From Caryophanales bacterium (GTDB lineage: Bacteria > Bacillota > Bacilli > Bacillales > Amphibacillaceae), in NCBI GenBank assembly GCA_029257405.1, contig JARIBO010000029.1, forward strand, positions 16,764 to 80,763: DNA of 64,000 nucleotides. The letters run 5' to 3'. This document shows positions 7,803 to 18,728 of the stretch, one piece after another (position 1 is the first letter of the stretch; every line of letters starts with the position of its first letter). A model generated the notes under the pieces. It was given only the letters and a program-made list of their open reading frames with translations. It was not told the DNA's origin and searched no databases. Made by a program: the position numbers and the translations under genes.

Positions 7803-9128
7803 TTAAATTTTCTTTTCTACTGACGTCGCAAATTTATCCCAGTTTATTATATTTTCCAAAATTAACGCTAAAACAATTCCTACTAGCAAGCCATTACTAA
7901 TAAATGGTCTGATCGTTACTGGAAAAGATTCAAAATAACTTGCTGGGAACGTCATAATAACAACTCCTACAAATAAAGGAATCGCTGAACGATATACGTT
8001 TAAAGTGTTAAATGTTATTTGTTTAAAGAAATCAATTGATGAATTAAATAATTGTAGATATGCAACAAATAATACAGCACTTCCGACACTTAAGGGAAGT
8101 AAGGAAAAAAACTCACCAATCGGCGTAATAATGCCCATTAAAAAAAATAAAAAACTACCGATAATAAATGGGAGCTTATCATATATATTTGTTTGCTTTA
8201 AAAAACCGATCGAAGAAACATAAGGTGCATAAGGCACTAATCCAAAAATACCAGCAGCAATTGTTGCTATGCCTGTTATTGAAAATGAAGTGACATAATC
8301 ACGCTTAGTCGTCGTTTTATTGAATAATACATCTGTTCCTTTTAAGGCACCAAATGTATTTGATGTGTTTAGTAAACTAGCAATCACAACCGTAATAACA
8401 ATTCCTGTATTCCAAACTGGTGCTCCTAAAGGAAATAATTTATTTACTTTACTAGAACTATCTTGCATTGTACTTCCTTCATTTGGAAATAATAAGACAA
8501 ATAAAATCCATCCAAAAATAATGCCTATTAATAATGCATAACTTCTTATCTGTGGTGGTGATTTAATGCTTATTATAATAACTACTAGTGCTATAAAAAT
8601 AGATAATGTTGCGATAGGCAAATTTATTACTACCTGACTCTCATCTATATTACCAAAAGGTATTTGTAACATCCCTTTTAAAAAAATCTGGATTAATGTT
8701 AGCCCGAGTAAAAACATAAACACGCCCATAACACCTGGTGTAAATAACTTATCAAAGACTGGGCCAATTCCTAATACACCAATTAAAATCGTAATGATTC
8801 CCGCGATAACAATTCCCGTAACTAAACTTCCGCCTAGTGTAACAAGTGAAATACCTTGAGCACTTGTTGTTGCAACTAGCGTTAAGTAGATTCCCCACCA
8901 TAAGCCAGACTGCCCTTCAAGAATCGGCCTTCTATGACCTATAAAAGCTTGAGTTAAACAAGCAAGACCTGTGACAATAAAAGACATTTGTAATAAAGAA
9001 ACTACTTCAGCTTGGCTAAGTTCAAATGCTTCTCCTATTGTAATCGGTATAATAACTATATTTGCAAAAATAAAAAAGAACCATTGCAAACCTGCTAATA
9101 AATTTTGAGTTTCAAAAACGCGATTCAC
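7803..9128 (-). CDS. NCS2-family purine/pyrimidine permease (YwdJ-like)
   Basis: Nucleobase:cation symporter-2 type membrane protein of 441 residues with about 12-14 hydrophobic segments. The NCS2 pattern is visible early (GLQWFFFIFANIVIIPITIG) and in GHRRPILEGQSGLWWG. The GTG at 9128 is preferred because AGAGGGGGT precedes it; an ATG seven codons earlier has no ribosome binding site. It resembles B. subtilis YwdJ, whose neighbours ywdI and ywdK are here 45 kb away, so it has moved. The substrate is unknown. Confidence 0.75.
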   Translation of the reverse strand: MNRVFETQNLLAGLQWFFFIFANIVIIPITIGEAFELSQAEVVSLLQMSFIVTGLACLTQAFIGHRRPILEGQSGLWWGIYLTLVATTSAQGISLVTLGGSLVTGIVIAGIITILIGVLGIGPVFDKLFTPGVMGVFMFLLGLTLIQIFLKGMLQIPFGNIDESQVVINLPIATLSIFIALVVIIISIKSPPQIRSYALLIGIIFGWILFVLLFPNEGSTMQDSSSKVNKLFPLGAPVWNTGIVITVVIASLLNTSNTFGALKGTDVLFNKTTTKRDYVTSFSITGIATIAAGIFGLVPYAPYVSSIGFLKQTNIYDKLPFIIGSFLFFLMGIITPIGEFFSLLPLSVGSAVLFVAYLQLFNSSIDFFKQITFNTLNVYRSAIPLFVGVVIMTFPASYFESFPVTIRPFISNGLLVGIVLALILENIINWDKFATSVEKKI

Positions 9129-9266
9129 ATTACCCCCTCTTTTCTTCATTTCATTTTAACAGAATATCCTACTAATACCTAGTACAACTATATTCCTAAC
9201 CATATTATAAATGCTCTTTATTATCTTATTTTATCAGCACTTTTCTACATAACATCTTCCATAGCA

Positions 9267-9295
9267 TTGTTATTTTGAAATATGTATAGTATAAT
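9267..9295 (+). promoter_or_regulatory. predicted ltaS promoter
   Basis: A -35 TTGTTA (9267-9272), a 17-base spacer and a consensus -10 TATAAT (9290-9295), 62 bases before the ltaS start. The strong -10 fits a constitutive housekeeping promoter. Confidence 0.6.
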
Positions 9296-9357
9296 AGATA
9301 GTCGACTAGTAGACACACTTAACACGTGGAAAACTAGAAAAATTTGAGGTGAGAAAT

Positions 9358-11385
9358 TTGAGGAATTTTATTTCTTCTAAAATGGGTTTCTTTACAATTG
9401 CTGCTGTTTTAATCTGGATTAAATCGTATTATATCTATTTAGTAGAATTCAATTTAGATATTCAAAGTTTTTTTCAACACGTTTTATTATTAATAAATCC
9501 AATCAGTTCGACATTAGTTTTTCTTGGGATTGCCCTATTTGCTAAAGGACGCCGTATTGGTGGATATATGATTATTATTTACTCTTTTATGAGTTTACTA
9601 CTTTATTCAAACGTAGTATTTTATAGATTTAATAGTGATTTTATTACATTACCTGTACTTACTCAAACAAGTAATTTTGGAAGTTTAGGTAGTAGTATTT
9701 TAGATTTAGTTTATTGGACAGACATCTTTTATTTAGGAGATATTATTTTACTAATCATCCTATTTAAAGCAAGTAAACAAATATGGTCAAGTTCTCGGAT
9801 GAAAATGAGACAACCTATTATCATTATAGCTAGTGGTTTATTACTATTTTCTATAAACTTAGGACTAGCTGAAATGGATCGTCCGCAACTTCTAAAAAGA
9901 ACATTTGATAGAAATTACATTGTTAAATATTTAGGTGCTTATAACTTTACGATATATGACATTATCCAAAATGTAAAATCGTCTTCTGAACGTGTGTTAG
10001 CTGATAGTAATGATATTACAGAAGTTAAAGATTACTTAGATTCTAAATATGCAGAACCAAATGATGAATTATTTGGAGTTGCTGAAGGTAAAAATGTGAT
10101 TAAAATTCACTTAGAATCTTTCCAATCATTTTTAATTGATTACGAATTACATGGTGAGGAAGTAACACCTTTTCTTAATAAATTAATAAATGATAATGAA
10201 GAAGACTATACTTATTATAAAAACTTCTTCCATCAAACTGAACAAGGTAAAACGGCTGATGCTGAATTAATTATGGATAACTCAGTTTATGGACTGCCCC
10301 AAGGTGCTGCTTTTGTAACAAAAAGCACTAATACTTACCAAGCACTTCCAGCGATATTAAACCAACAACAAGATTATACAAGTGCTATCTTACATGGTGA
10401 TGGTAAGTCATTTTGGAATAGAGATGAGATGTATAAACAATTTGGTGTCGATTATTTCTTTGATGAAGCTTTCTACAATATGAGTGATGAACAAGTAATT
10501 GGTTATGGTTTGAAAGACAAACCGTTCTTTAAAGAGTCTATGCCACTCTTAGAATCTTTAGACCCTGATAAACCATTTTACGCTCATTTAATGTCATTAA
10601 CTCATCATCATCCTTATTTAATCGATGAAGAAGATGCAACAATCGAACCAGCTGAAACAGGTGATGGCTCAGTTGACCGTTACTTCCAAACAGCGCGTTA
10701 TTTAGATGAATCACTCGAACAATTTGTAAATGACTTAAAAGAAGCTGGTTTATATGATGACTCGTTAATTGTTATATATAGTGACCATTACGGGATATCT
10801 GACAACCACAATCGTGCAATGGCTGAGATTACTGGTGAAGAAATTACACCTTACAAAAATGCTGAACTACAGCGTGTACCTTTTATGATTAAAATTCCAG
10901 GTGTCGATGGAAAAGGAATTGTCGATGATTATGCTGGACAAGTTGATGTAGTTCCAACCATTTTACATTTACTTGGAATTAGAGCTGACGATTACATTCA
11001 ATTTGGTACAGATTTATTCTCAGAAGATCATAATGAAATGGTAGCCTTTAGAAATGGAGACTTTTTCACTCCAGAAGTAAGTATGATTAGAGGTACTTTT
11101 TATGATGAAAAAACAGGCGAAGAACTCGAACCGAATGAAGAATTAGAAGCGATTCAAAAAGAAGTACAAAACGAGTTAGAAATGTCTGATAAAGTGTTAC
11201 AAGGTGATTTACTCAGATTCCATGTTCCTAACGAGAAATGGTCTCCTGTTGAACCAAGTGATTATTTTTATGATGAAAATCAAATCAAAGTCAAAGAAGC
11301 TTTAAATGAAAAGTGGTTAGGTCGACCAACTGTCGAGCCTCTTGAAGATACACTTCCTTCTGATTTTGAGACAGAAGATAATTAA
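9358..11385 (+). CDS. ltaS: lipoteichoic acid synthase LtaS-type
   Basis: Polymerises glycerol phosphate from phosphatidylglycerol onto the glycolipid anchor outside the cell. The 675 residues comprise five N-terminal membrane helices (about 10-170), a linker and a C-terminal sulfatase-fold domain. Catalytic residues are visible: Glu253 (HLESFQ), the nucleophile Thr299 (EQGKTADAE) and the metal-binding Asp-His of YSDHYG (about 475), as well as HHHPY. The acidic C-terminal tail (EPLEDTLPSDFETEDN) is longer than in many homologues. Start is the TTG five bases after GAGGTG; the earlier in-frame GTG lies inside the ribosome binding site. Paralogues (YfnI, YvgJ, YqgS types) exist in Bacillales, so the exact role is not certain. 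Confidence 0.88.
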   Translation: MRNFISSKMGFFTIAAVLIWIKSYYIYLVEFNLDIQSFFQHVLLLINPISSTLVFLGIALFAKGRRIGGYMIIIYSFMSLLLYSNVVFYRFNSDFITLPVLTQTSNFGSLGSSILDLVYWTDIFYLGDIILLIILFKASKQIWSSSRMKMRQPIIIIASGLLLFSINLGLAEMDRPQLLKRTFDRNYIVKYLGAYNFTIYDIIQNVKSSSERVLADSNDITEVKDYLDSKYAEPNDELFGVAEGKNVIKIHLESFQSFLIDYELHGEEVTPFLNKLINDNEEDYTYYKNFFHQTEQGKTADAELIMDNSVYGLPQGAAFVTKSTNTYQALPAILNQQQDYTSAILHGDGKSFWNRDEMYKQFGVDYFFDEAFYNMSDEQVIGYGLKDKPFFKESMPLLESLDPDKPFYAHLMSLTHHHPYLIDEEDATIEPAETGDGSVDRYFQTARYLDESLEQFVNDLKEAGLYDDSLIVIYSDHYGISDNHNRAMAEITGEEITPYKNAELQRVPFMIKIPGVDGKGIVDDYAGQVDVVPTILHLLGIRADDYIQFGTDLFSEDHNEMVAFRNGDFFTPEVSMIRGTFYDEKTGEELEPNEELEAIQKEVQNELEMSDKVLQGDLLRFHVPNEKWSPVEPSDYFYDENQIKVKEALNEKWLGRPTVEPLEDTLPSDFETEDN

Positions 11386-11388
11386 ACA

Positions 11389-11429
11389 AAAAACGAGCAT
11401 CTACAATTAAATTGTAGATGCTCGTTTTT
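11389..11429. terminator. bidirectional terminator
   Basis: Inverted repeat with 20-base arms (AAAACGAGCATCTACAATT core) around a single-base centre, ending in A-run and T-run. It lies between the convergent ltaS and ilvA genes. Confidence 0.9.
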
Positions 11430-11441
11430 ATTTATGAAAAA

Positions 11442-12431
11442 TTAAAGCGCGCCAGTTAACTTTTCATTATTTGCAAGTTTTTGAATACGCGGAATCATAT
11501 CTAAATCAATATTTCCTCCACTTACAATAACACCACAATGGCGTGAATGTATTTTATCACTATGTGAAAATAATGCTGCAAGCGCTGCTGCTCCTGCACC
11601 TTCCATTAACGTTTTATTTCTTTCTAACATATAGAGTATCGCTTTTGCTATTTCTTCTTCAGAAACTGTGACAATGTCATCTACATATTCGTTAATAACT
11701 GGCATAGTAAGTTCACCTGGGTGTTTTACGGCAATTCCTTCCGCTATTGTGCTTCCTTGGGTTGCTTCATCAGTTTCAATATTATGGAATTTATTATACG
11801 TTGCTGACATGTTACTTGCTTGCACTCCGATAATTCGAATATTTTTATTAACATGTTTTGCAGCGACTGCAATTCCACTAATTAATCCTCCACCACCAAT
11901 TGGAACAATGAACGTATCGATCCGGTCCTCTTGTCTTAATGCTTCCATAGCAATTGTACCTTGACCTGCCATTATATCATAATCATCAAACGGATGAACA
12001 TATGTTGTCCCTGTTTCAGCTTGTCTGACCATCGAGGCTTCATATGCTTCCTGAAAAGATTTACCAAATAAAACGACTTCTGCACCATAATTTTGAGTAG
12101 CTTCAACTTTAGCATAAGGTGTCGTTTCAGGCATGTAGATAATCGCTTTAACCCCTAACTTTCTTGAGGCATAAGCTACTCCCTGAGCATGATTACCTGC
12201 AGAGGCTGTAATTACTCCCTTATCTAATTGTTCATTAGATAGCTGCATGAGTTTATATGTTGCTCCTCTAAATTTAAAGGCACCCGTTTTTTGTTGATTT
12301 TCCATTTTAAAGTAAACTTTTTTATCAACAATTTTATTTGTCGTTTCAGAGGTGATTAATGGTGTTCTATGAACAATAGGCTTTAAACGTTCTAAAGCTT
12401 TATAAATTTTTTCTCCCGTTAAATCCCCAAT
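11442..12431 (-). CDS. ilvA: threonine ammonia-lyase, apparent AUU start
   Basis: Converts threonine to 2-oxobutanoate and ammonia, the entry step to isoleucine. It is a fold-type II PLP enzyme with the PLP lysine in TGAFKFRGA and the phosphate loop GGGGLISG. There is no C-terminal ACT regulatory domain, so it has the short (TdcB-like) form. Homology clearly continues upstream of the first ATG (12305): the sequence KPIVHRTPLITSETTNKIVDKKVYFK is coding. That frame contains no ATG, GTG or TTG before its upstream stop. An ATT at 12429-12431 lies nine bases after GGGGAG and gives 329 residues, the length of E. coli TdcB. Last gene of the ilv-leu operon, 32 bases after leuD. A mutated start (pseudogene) is the alternative. 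Confidence 0.75.
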   Translation of the reverse strand: MGDLTGEKIYKALERLKPIVHRTPLITSETTNKIVDKKVYFKMENQQKTGAFKFRGATYKLMQLSNEQLDKGVITASAGNHAQGVAYASRKLGVKAIIYMPETTPYAKVEATQNYGAEVVLFGKSFQEAYEASMVRQAETGTTYVHPFDDYDIMAGQGTIAMEALRQEDRIDTFIVPIGGGGLISGIAVAAKHVNKNIRIIGVQASNMSATYNKFHNIETDEATQGSTIAEGIAVKHPGELTMPVINEYVDDIVTVSEEEIAKAILYMLERNKTLMEGAGAAALAALFSHSDKIHSRHCGVIVSGGNIDLDMIPRIQKLANNEKLTGAL

Positions 12432-12463
12432 AGTTCCACACTCCCCAATCCAGTTTCTGTTAA

Positions 12464-13051
12464 CTAAAAGGCGCTTTTTTCATACTCACTAATCTTGTCT
12501 TCAACTTTTAATGTTAATGCAATTTCGTCCCAACCATTCATAATGTTTTGGCGACGATATTCTGGCATTTCAAAATCAATTTCGAGATTAGTTTGTTCAT
12601 TTTTAATTTTTTTCTCTTCAAGATTCACCGTTAATTCAAGTATACCTTCTTCAGCTTCTTTTAACCAGTCTTCAACTTGTTTTTTTTCTATTTCAATTGG
12701 AACAAGACCATTTTTAAAAGAATTATTGTAGAAGATATCTGCAAAACTTGGCGCTATAATTATTTTAAAACCATAATCAAGAAGCGACCAAGGAGCATGC
12801 TCTCTAGAAGAGCCACTACCAAAGTTTTCTCCTGTTATTAAGATTGATGCATTTTCATATTTAGGCTGATTTAAACTGAACTCTGGGCGTTTGTTGCCAT
12901 CTTCGTCTAAGCGCCAGTTAAAAAATAAAAATTGACCAAATCCTGTACGCTCAATTCTTGTTAAAAATTGTTTTGGAATGATTTGATCCGTATCAATGTT
13001 TGACATATTTAACGGAACAGCTAGTCCAGTATGTTTTCTAATTGCTTCCAT
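12464..13051 (-). CDS. leuD: 3-isopropylmalate dehydratase small subunit
   Basis: Swivel-domain subunit that works with LeuC to isomerise 2-isopropylmalate to 3-isopropylmalate in leucine synthesis. The family motif GENFGSGSSREHAPW is at about residues 66-80 and NMSNIDTDQIIPKQFL near 17-32. Length 195 is normal. It starts 15 bases after leuC. Confidence 0.95.
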   Translation of the reverse strand: MEAIRKHTGLAVPLNMSNIDTDQIIPKQFLTRIERTGFGQFLFFNWRLDEDGNKRPEFSLNQPKYENASILITGENFGSGSSREHAPWSLLDYGFKIIIAPSFADIFYNNSFKNGLVPIEIEKKQVEDWLKEAEEGILELTVNLEEKKIKNEQTNLEIDFEMPEYRRQNIMNGWDEIALTLKVEDKISEYEKSAF

Positions 13052-13066
13052 AGTGAATGTGACCTC

Positions 13067-14458
13067 CTAATAATTTCTAACATCTACAAAGTGTCCTTCG
13101 ATTGCGGCTGCAGCTGCCATTTCTGGACTTACTAAATGAGTTCTTGCACCATTTCCTTGTCTACCTTCAAAATTACGATTCGACGTTGACGCACAACGTC
13201 CACCTGGAGGAACAATGTCTTCATTCATTCCTAGACACATACTACATCCTGCTTCTCGCCACTCAAAACCTGACTCTTTAAAAATTTTATCGATACCTTT
13301 TTCTTCAGCAAGCATTTTAACTGAAAATGAACCAGGTACAACAATTGCTGTTACAGAATCACTTACTTTTTTACCTTTAACAATTTCAGCTGCTTTTTCT
13401 AAGTCACTTAATCGTGAATTTGTACATGAACCAATAAAGACGTGATCAATCTCTATTGAGGTAATTGGTTGTTTTTCTTCTAGCCCCATATAATCCAGTG
13501 CACGCTCTAATGAATCTTTATCTTCTGTTTCATCAAACGCTGGTGTTGAACCACTTACTGGTGCTCCCATTCCTGGATTTGTTCCCCACGTAACTTGAGG
13601 TTCGATTTCATCTGCATTAATTGTTAATGTTTTATCATAAACAGCGTTTTCGTCTGTTTTTAAAGCTAGCCATTCTTCTGCTACTTTTTCAAATTCTTCA
13701 CCTTTAGGTACATTTTTTCGACCGCGTAAATATTCAACTGTTTTTTCATCAGGACTGATTAGGCCTGCTCTTGCTCCTGCTTCAATTGACATATTACACA
13801 CTGTCATCCGTTCTTCCATTGTTAAATCTTCAATTGCTTGTCCTGTAAATTCAATCACGTAGCCTGTACCCATGTTTACAGTATATTTAGCAATGATTGC
13901 TAAAATTAAGTCCTTTGCTGTAACACCTGTTCCAAGTTTACCTTCAACTTTTACATTTAGTGTCTTTGGTTTTTCTTGCCACAATGTTTGTGTAGCAAAT
14001 ACGTGTTCAACTTCACTCGTTCCGATACCAAATGCAAGCGCACCAAAAGCACCATGTGTTGAGGTATGACTATCACCACAAACGATTGTCTTTCCTGGCT
14101 GAGTTAACCCTAATTCAGGTCCAATGACGTGAACGATTCCTTGATCTGGATGATTGATATCTGCAAGTTCAATACCATACTCTTCACAGTTAGCTTCAAG
14201 TGTTTCAACTTGTAAGCGTGCTGTTGGATCTTTAATTTGGCCTCGATTACGAGTAGGTACATTATGATCCATTGTCGCAAATGTTAAATCTGGACGACGG
14301 AACTTTCTATTTTTTATTCTAAGTCCTTCAAAAGCTTGCGGAGAAGTGACTTCATGAATTAAGTGTAAATCAATATATATTAAATCTGGCTTACCTTCTT
14401 CTTCATGAACGACATGCTTATCCCAAACTTTTTCAATAATTGTTTTTGGTTTGGACAT
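13067..14458 (-). CDS. leuC: 3-isopropylmalate dehydratase large subunit
   Basis: Aconitase-family subunit binding the [4Fe-4S] cluster. The three cluster cysteines are visible in [11 protein letters not shown] (about residue 345) and CSMCLGMN (about 405). The N-terminal VVHEEEG and the [12 protein letters not shown] motif fit the family, and 463 residues is normal. GAGGTGA precedes the ATG. Sits between leuB and leuD. Confidence 0.96.
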   Translation of the reverse strand: MSKPKTIIEKVWDKHVVHEEEGKPDLIYIDLHLIHEVTSPQAFEGLRIKNRKFRRPDLTFATMDHNVPTRNRGQIKDPTARLQVETLEANCEEYGIELADINHPDQGIVHVIGPELGLTQPGKTIVCGDSHTSTHGAFGALAFGIGTSEVEHVFATQTLWQEKPKTLNVKVEGKLGTGVTAKDLILAIIAKYTVNMGTGYVIEFTGQAIEDLTMEERMTVCNMSIEAGARAGLISPDEKTVEYLRGRKNVPKGEEFEKVAEEWLALKTDENAVYDKTLTINADEIEPQVTWGTNPGMGAPVSGSTPAFDETEDKDSLERALDYMGLEEKQPITSIEIDHVFIGSCTNSRLSDLEKAAEIVKGKKVSDSVTAIVVPGSFSVKMLAEEKGIDKIFKESGFEWREAGCSMCLGMNEDIVPPGGRCASTSNRNFEGRQGNGARTHLVSPEMAAAAAIEGHFVDVRNY

Positions 14459-14482
14459 TTGAACGTCACCTCATTTAATATT

Positions 14483-15547
14483 TTATTTTATATTTTTAAT
14501 AACAATGTTTGTCATTTCTTCAGTTTGAACGATTTTACCTTCTTTGATATTTAAATCAGCTGTGTGATAACCTTGTTTTAAACTTAAATTAACCGCGTCT
14601 TCGATTGCTAATGCTTCTTTTTCCATTCCAAACGAATAACGTAGCATCATTGCTGCAGAAAGAATCATTCCTAGCGGATTTGCTTTACCTTCTCCTGCGA
14701 TATCTGGTGCCGACCCGTGAACAGGTTCATATAAACCAACTGTATCTGAAAGACTTGCTGAAGGTAGCATGCCAATTGATCCTGTTAAAACTGAAGCTTC
14801 ATCACTTAAAATGTCACCAAATAAGTTTTCTGTTACGATTACATCAAAAGAAGCAGGATCTGTAATGAGTTTCATTGCTGTAGCATCTACTAACATATGA
14901 TCTACTTTTACATCTGGATAATTCTTAGATTGCTCTTCAACAATTTCTCTCCATAAGCGACTAGACTCTAATACATTTGCTTTATCGACTGATGTTAAAT
15001 GTTTACTTCTTATTTGTGCACTTTCAAATCCCTGTTTAACAATGCGTTCGATTTCTTCTCGACTATATACAAGTGTATCAACAGCTACCGTTCCATTCTC
15101 ACGTCTTTCTCTCGGTTCACCGAAATAAAGCCCCCCTGTTAATTCACGAACAATCAAAATATCGCTTCCTTTAATAATATCTTCTTTTAAAGGTGAAGCA
15201 TGTAATAAAGGGTCAAATCCTTTTATCGGACGTATATTCGAATATAAATTTAGTTCTTTTCTGATTGAAAGCAAACCTTGTTCTGGCCTTAAGTGTGTCG
15301 GGACATTATCCCACTTTGTTCCGCCAACTGCACCTAGCAAAATTGCATCTGCAGATTTACAAGCTTCAATTGTCTCGTCTGTTAAAGGTTCACCATGTAA
15401 ATCATAAGATGTACCACCAATTTCAAATTGTTCAAACTCAAAATGGCTACTATAAATTTCAGCCACTCTTTCTAATACTTTTTTAGCACTATTAATTACT
15501 TCTTGGCCAATGCCATCCCCAGGTAATAGAACAATCTTTTTACTCAC
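14483..15547 (-). CDS. leuB: 3-isopropylmalate dehydrogenase
   Basis: NAD-dependent oxidative decarboxylation of 3-isopropylmalate to 2-oxoisocaproate. Motifs: LLPGDGIGQEV (residues 6-16), the substrate-binding ELTGGLYFGEPR and the metal-binding stretch NLFGDILSDEASVL. Length 354 is typical. It follows leuA by 26 bases. Confidence 0.96.
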   Translation of the reverse strand: MSKKIVLLPGDGIGQEVINSAKKVLERVAEIYSSHFEFEQFEIGGTSYDLHGEPLTDETIEACKSADAILLGAVGGTKWDNVPTHLRPEQGLLSIRKELNLYSNIRPIKGFDPLLHASPLKEDIIKGSDILIVRELTGGLYFGEPRERRENGTVAVDTLVYSREEIERIVKQGFESAQIRSKHLTSVDKANVLESSRLWREIVEEQSKNYPDVKVDHMLVDATAMKLITDPASFDVIVTENLFGDILSDEASVLTGSIGMLPSASLSDTVGLYEPVHGSAPDIAGEGKANPLGMILSAAMMLRYSFGMEKEALAIEDAVNLSLKQGYHTADLNIKEGKIVQTEEMTNIVIKNIK

Positions 15548-15573
15548 AATTTTCCCGCCTTTAAACTATAAAC

Positions 15574-17112
15574 TTATTTTACTTGTGCTTGTTGTACTTG
15601 TTTTTCAATTACATAACGATTTACTGCATTTAAAAATGCATTTGCAGATGCTTTAATAACATCCTGAGCTGTTGCTCTTCCTGTCATTTGTTTATCATTA
15701 ACTAACAATTGAACTGTCGCTTCAGCAAGTGCATCTTTACCTTGTCCTACTGAACTGATTCGATAATCTTTTAATTCTAGTTTTTCTTCAATCAAATTAT
15801 CTAGTGTTTCGTATAAAGCTTCAACACTTCCACTACCTGTACATGCCGCTTCAATTTGACGCTTATCAGGAGTCGTTAATTTGACTGTTGCTGTAGGTAT
15901 ATTATTCGTACCATATTGTACTTGGAACATATCCATTTCATAACGATCAAAGCCTGATGTGTCTGTTTGAATTTCAGTTAAAATTGCAAAGAGATCATCA
16001 TCTGTTATTTCTTTTTTATGATCGGTTAGCGTTTTAAATTCTTTAAACGCTGCTTTTAAACGTTCATCTGAAAGATCATAACCTAACTCCACAACTTTAT
16101 CATTAAATGCATGGCGTCCTGAATGTTTACCTAAGAATAAGACATTTGACGTAAGTCCAATCATTTCTGGTGTAATAATTTCATAAGTCGATGCATGTTT
16201 TAAAACACCATCTTGGTGGATACCTGATTCATGAGCGAAAGCATTTTTTCCTACAACTGCTTTATTTGCTTGAATACTCATACCTGTTAATCTTGCGACT
16301 AAATCGCTTGTACGTTTAATTTCATTTAATTTTAAATTCGTTTCATACGGATATTTATCTTCACGTATTTTAAAGGCAACACCTAATTCTTCTAGCGCAA
16401 CATTACCTGCACGTTCACCAATTCCATTAACTGTTCCTTCAACTTGTCTTGCACCATTTTCCACTGCAGCAATTGTATTTGCAACTGATAGACCTAAGTC
16501 ATCATGGCAGTGACACGAAAGGATTGCTTTATCGATATTTGGTACGTTTTCACTAATATACTTAAACATATATCCATACTCTTCTGGTGTCGCATATCCA
16601 ACAGTGTCGGGTAAATTTATTACAGTGGCACCTGCATCAATTACTTTTTCAACTATTTCAGCCAAGAATGGAAGTTCTGTACGTGATGCATCTTCAGCTG
16701 ACCATTGAACGATTGAGAATTTTTCTCTCGCATATTTTACCATGCTAACTGCAAGATCAATCACTTCTTCAGGTTCTTTTAGTAGTTTATATTTTCTATG
16801 AATAGGAGATGTTGCTAAAAATACATGGAGTGCTGGTTCTGCTGCATTTTTTAGTGCTTCCCATGAAATATCTATATCTGATTTCACGGCACGCGCTAAT
16901 GCAATAACAGAAGAGTCTTTAATTGTATCGGCAATCAGTTTTACTGATTCAAAATCGCCAGTAGACGAAGCGGGGAATCCCGCTTCCATTCTATCTACTC
17001 CAAAGCGTTCTAGCTGCTTAGCGATTTCTAGCTTTTCTAATTTATTTAAGTTTACGCCCGGTGATTGCTCACCGTCGCGTAAAGTTGTATCGAATATTTG
17101 TATTTTGGTCAT
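15574..17112 (-). CDS. leuA: 2-isopropylmalate synthase
   Basis: Condenses acetyl-CoA with 2-oxoisovalerate, the committed step to leucine. The HMGL-like catalytic domain has [12 protein letters not shown] at residues 8-19 and the metal-binding HxH in LSCHCHDD (about 204). The C-terminal LeuA allosteric domain (about 390-500) is present, so leucine feedback inhibition is expected. 512 residues. Confidence 0.96.
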   Translation of the reverse strand: MTKIQIFDTTLRDGEQSPGVNLNKLEKLEIAKQLERFGVDRMEAGFPASSTGDFESVKLIADTIKDSSVIALARAVKSDIDISWEALKNAAEPALHVFLATSPIHRKYKLLKEPEEVIDLAVSMVKYAREKFSIVQWSAEDASRTELPFLAEIVEKVIDAGATVINLPDTVGYATPEEYGYMFKYISENVPNIDKAILSCHCHDDLGLSVANTIAAVENGARQVEGTVNGIGERAGNVALEELGVAFKIREDKYPYETNLKLNEIKRTSDLVARLTGMSIQANKAVVGKNAFAHESGIHQDGVLKHASTYEIITPEMIGLTSNVLFLGKHSGRHAFNDKVVELGYDLSDERLKAAFKEFKTLTDHKKEITDDDLFAILTEIQTDTSGFDRYEMDMFQVQYGTNNIPTATVKLTTPDKRQIEAACTGSGSVEALYETLDNLIEEKLELKDYRISSVGQGKDALAEATVQLLVNDKQMTGRATAQDVIKASANAFLNAVNRYVIEKQVQQAQVK

Positions 17113-17132
17113 ATTACCACTCCTTTTGTTTT

Positions 17133-18146
<1,014 letters not shown>

Positions 18147-18203
18147 TTATTTGTTTTTATATATAATTTAAAATTATATTAGATTTATAAAACTTTTCTT
18201 TAG

Positions 18204-18728
18204 TTAGACAGAAAACAACGTGCTTTCTGTTGATGCACCTTCTTGTGGTTGTTGACCACGTAAGAATGCTGTAACACCAGTTTTAGCTATTTCTTTAATG
18301 CCATAAGGTCGAAGCAGCGCAATTAAAGCTTCAGTTTTATCAGGCTTTCCTGTTACTTGAATGGTTATACTGCCTTTACTTATATCAATTACACTTGCCC
18401 TAAAAGGTTGAATTAACCCTTGAATTTCACTATTTAATTGCGGTGAACTCGACACTTTAATGAGGGCAAGTTCACGTGCAACTGTTGCTTTATCTGTAAT
18501 ATCAGAAACTTTAATGACATCTATTTGTTTATTTAGTTGCTTTGTTAGTTGTTCAATTTTTCTTGGATCACTTACTTCAACTACTAGCGTAATTTTTGAA
18601 ATTCCTTTTGTTTCTGTTGCTCCAACAGAAATACTTTCTATATTAAATTGTCTGCGGTAAAGCATGCCAGTTACACGATTTAAAACACCACTTCTATTTT
18701 GAACGGTTAATGTTATGATTCGCTGCAT
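18204..18728 (-). CDS. ilvN: acetolactate synthase small (regulatory) subunit
   Basis: Regulatory subunit that binds valine and activates IlvB. An N-terminal ACT domain ([26 protein letters not shown]) is followed by the small-subunit C-terminal domain; 174 residues. It overlaps the end of ilvB by 16 bases, which suggests coupled translation for stoichiometric assembly. Confidence 0.95.
   Translation of the reverse strand: MQRIITLTVQNRSGVLNRVTGMLYRRQFNIESISVGATETKGISKITLVVEVSDPRKIEQLTKQLNKQIDVIKVSDITDKATVARELALIKVSSSPQLNSEIQGLIQPFRASVIDISKGSITIQVTGKPDKTEALIALLRPYGIKEIAKTGVTAFLRGQQPQEGASTESTLFSV

Noticed and set aside
9150..9260. A purine riboswitch ahead of the NCS2 permease
   Set aside because: The text TATAATATGGTTAGG superficially resembles the aptamer, but the conserved TTTCTACC block and its pairing partners are missing.
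12300..12480. A frameshift near the A6 run (12408-12413) as the cause of the missing ilvA start
   Set aside because: The neighbouring frames hold a GTG and TTG but would encode peptides without homology and stop quickly. The ATT in the correct frame has a well-spaced ribosome binding site and gives the family's exact length.
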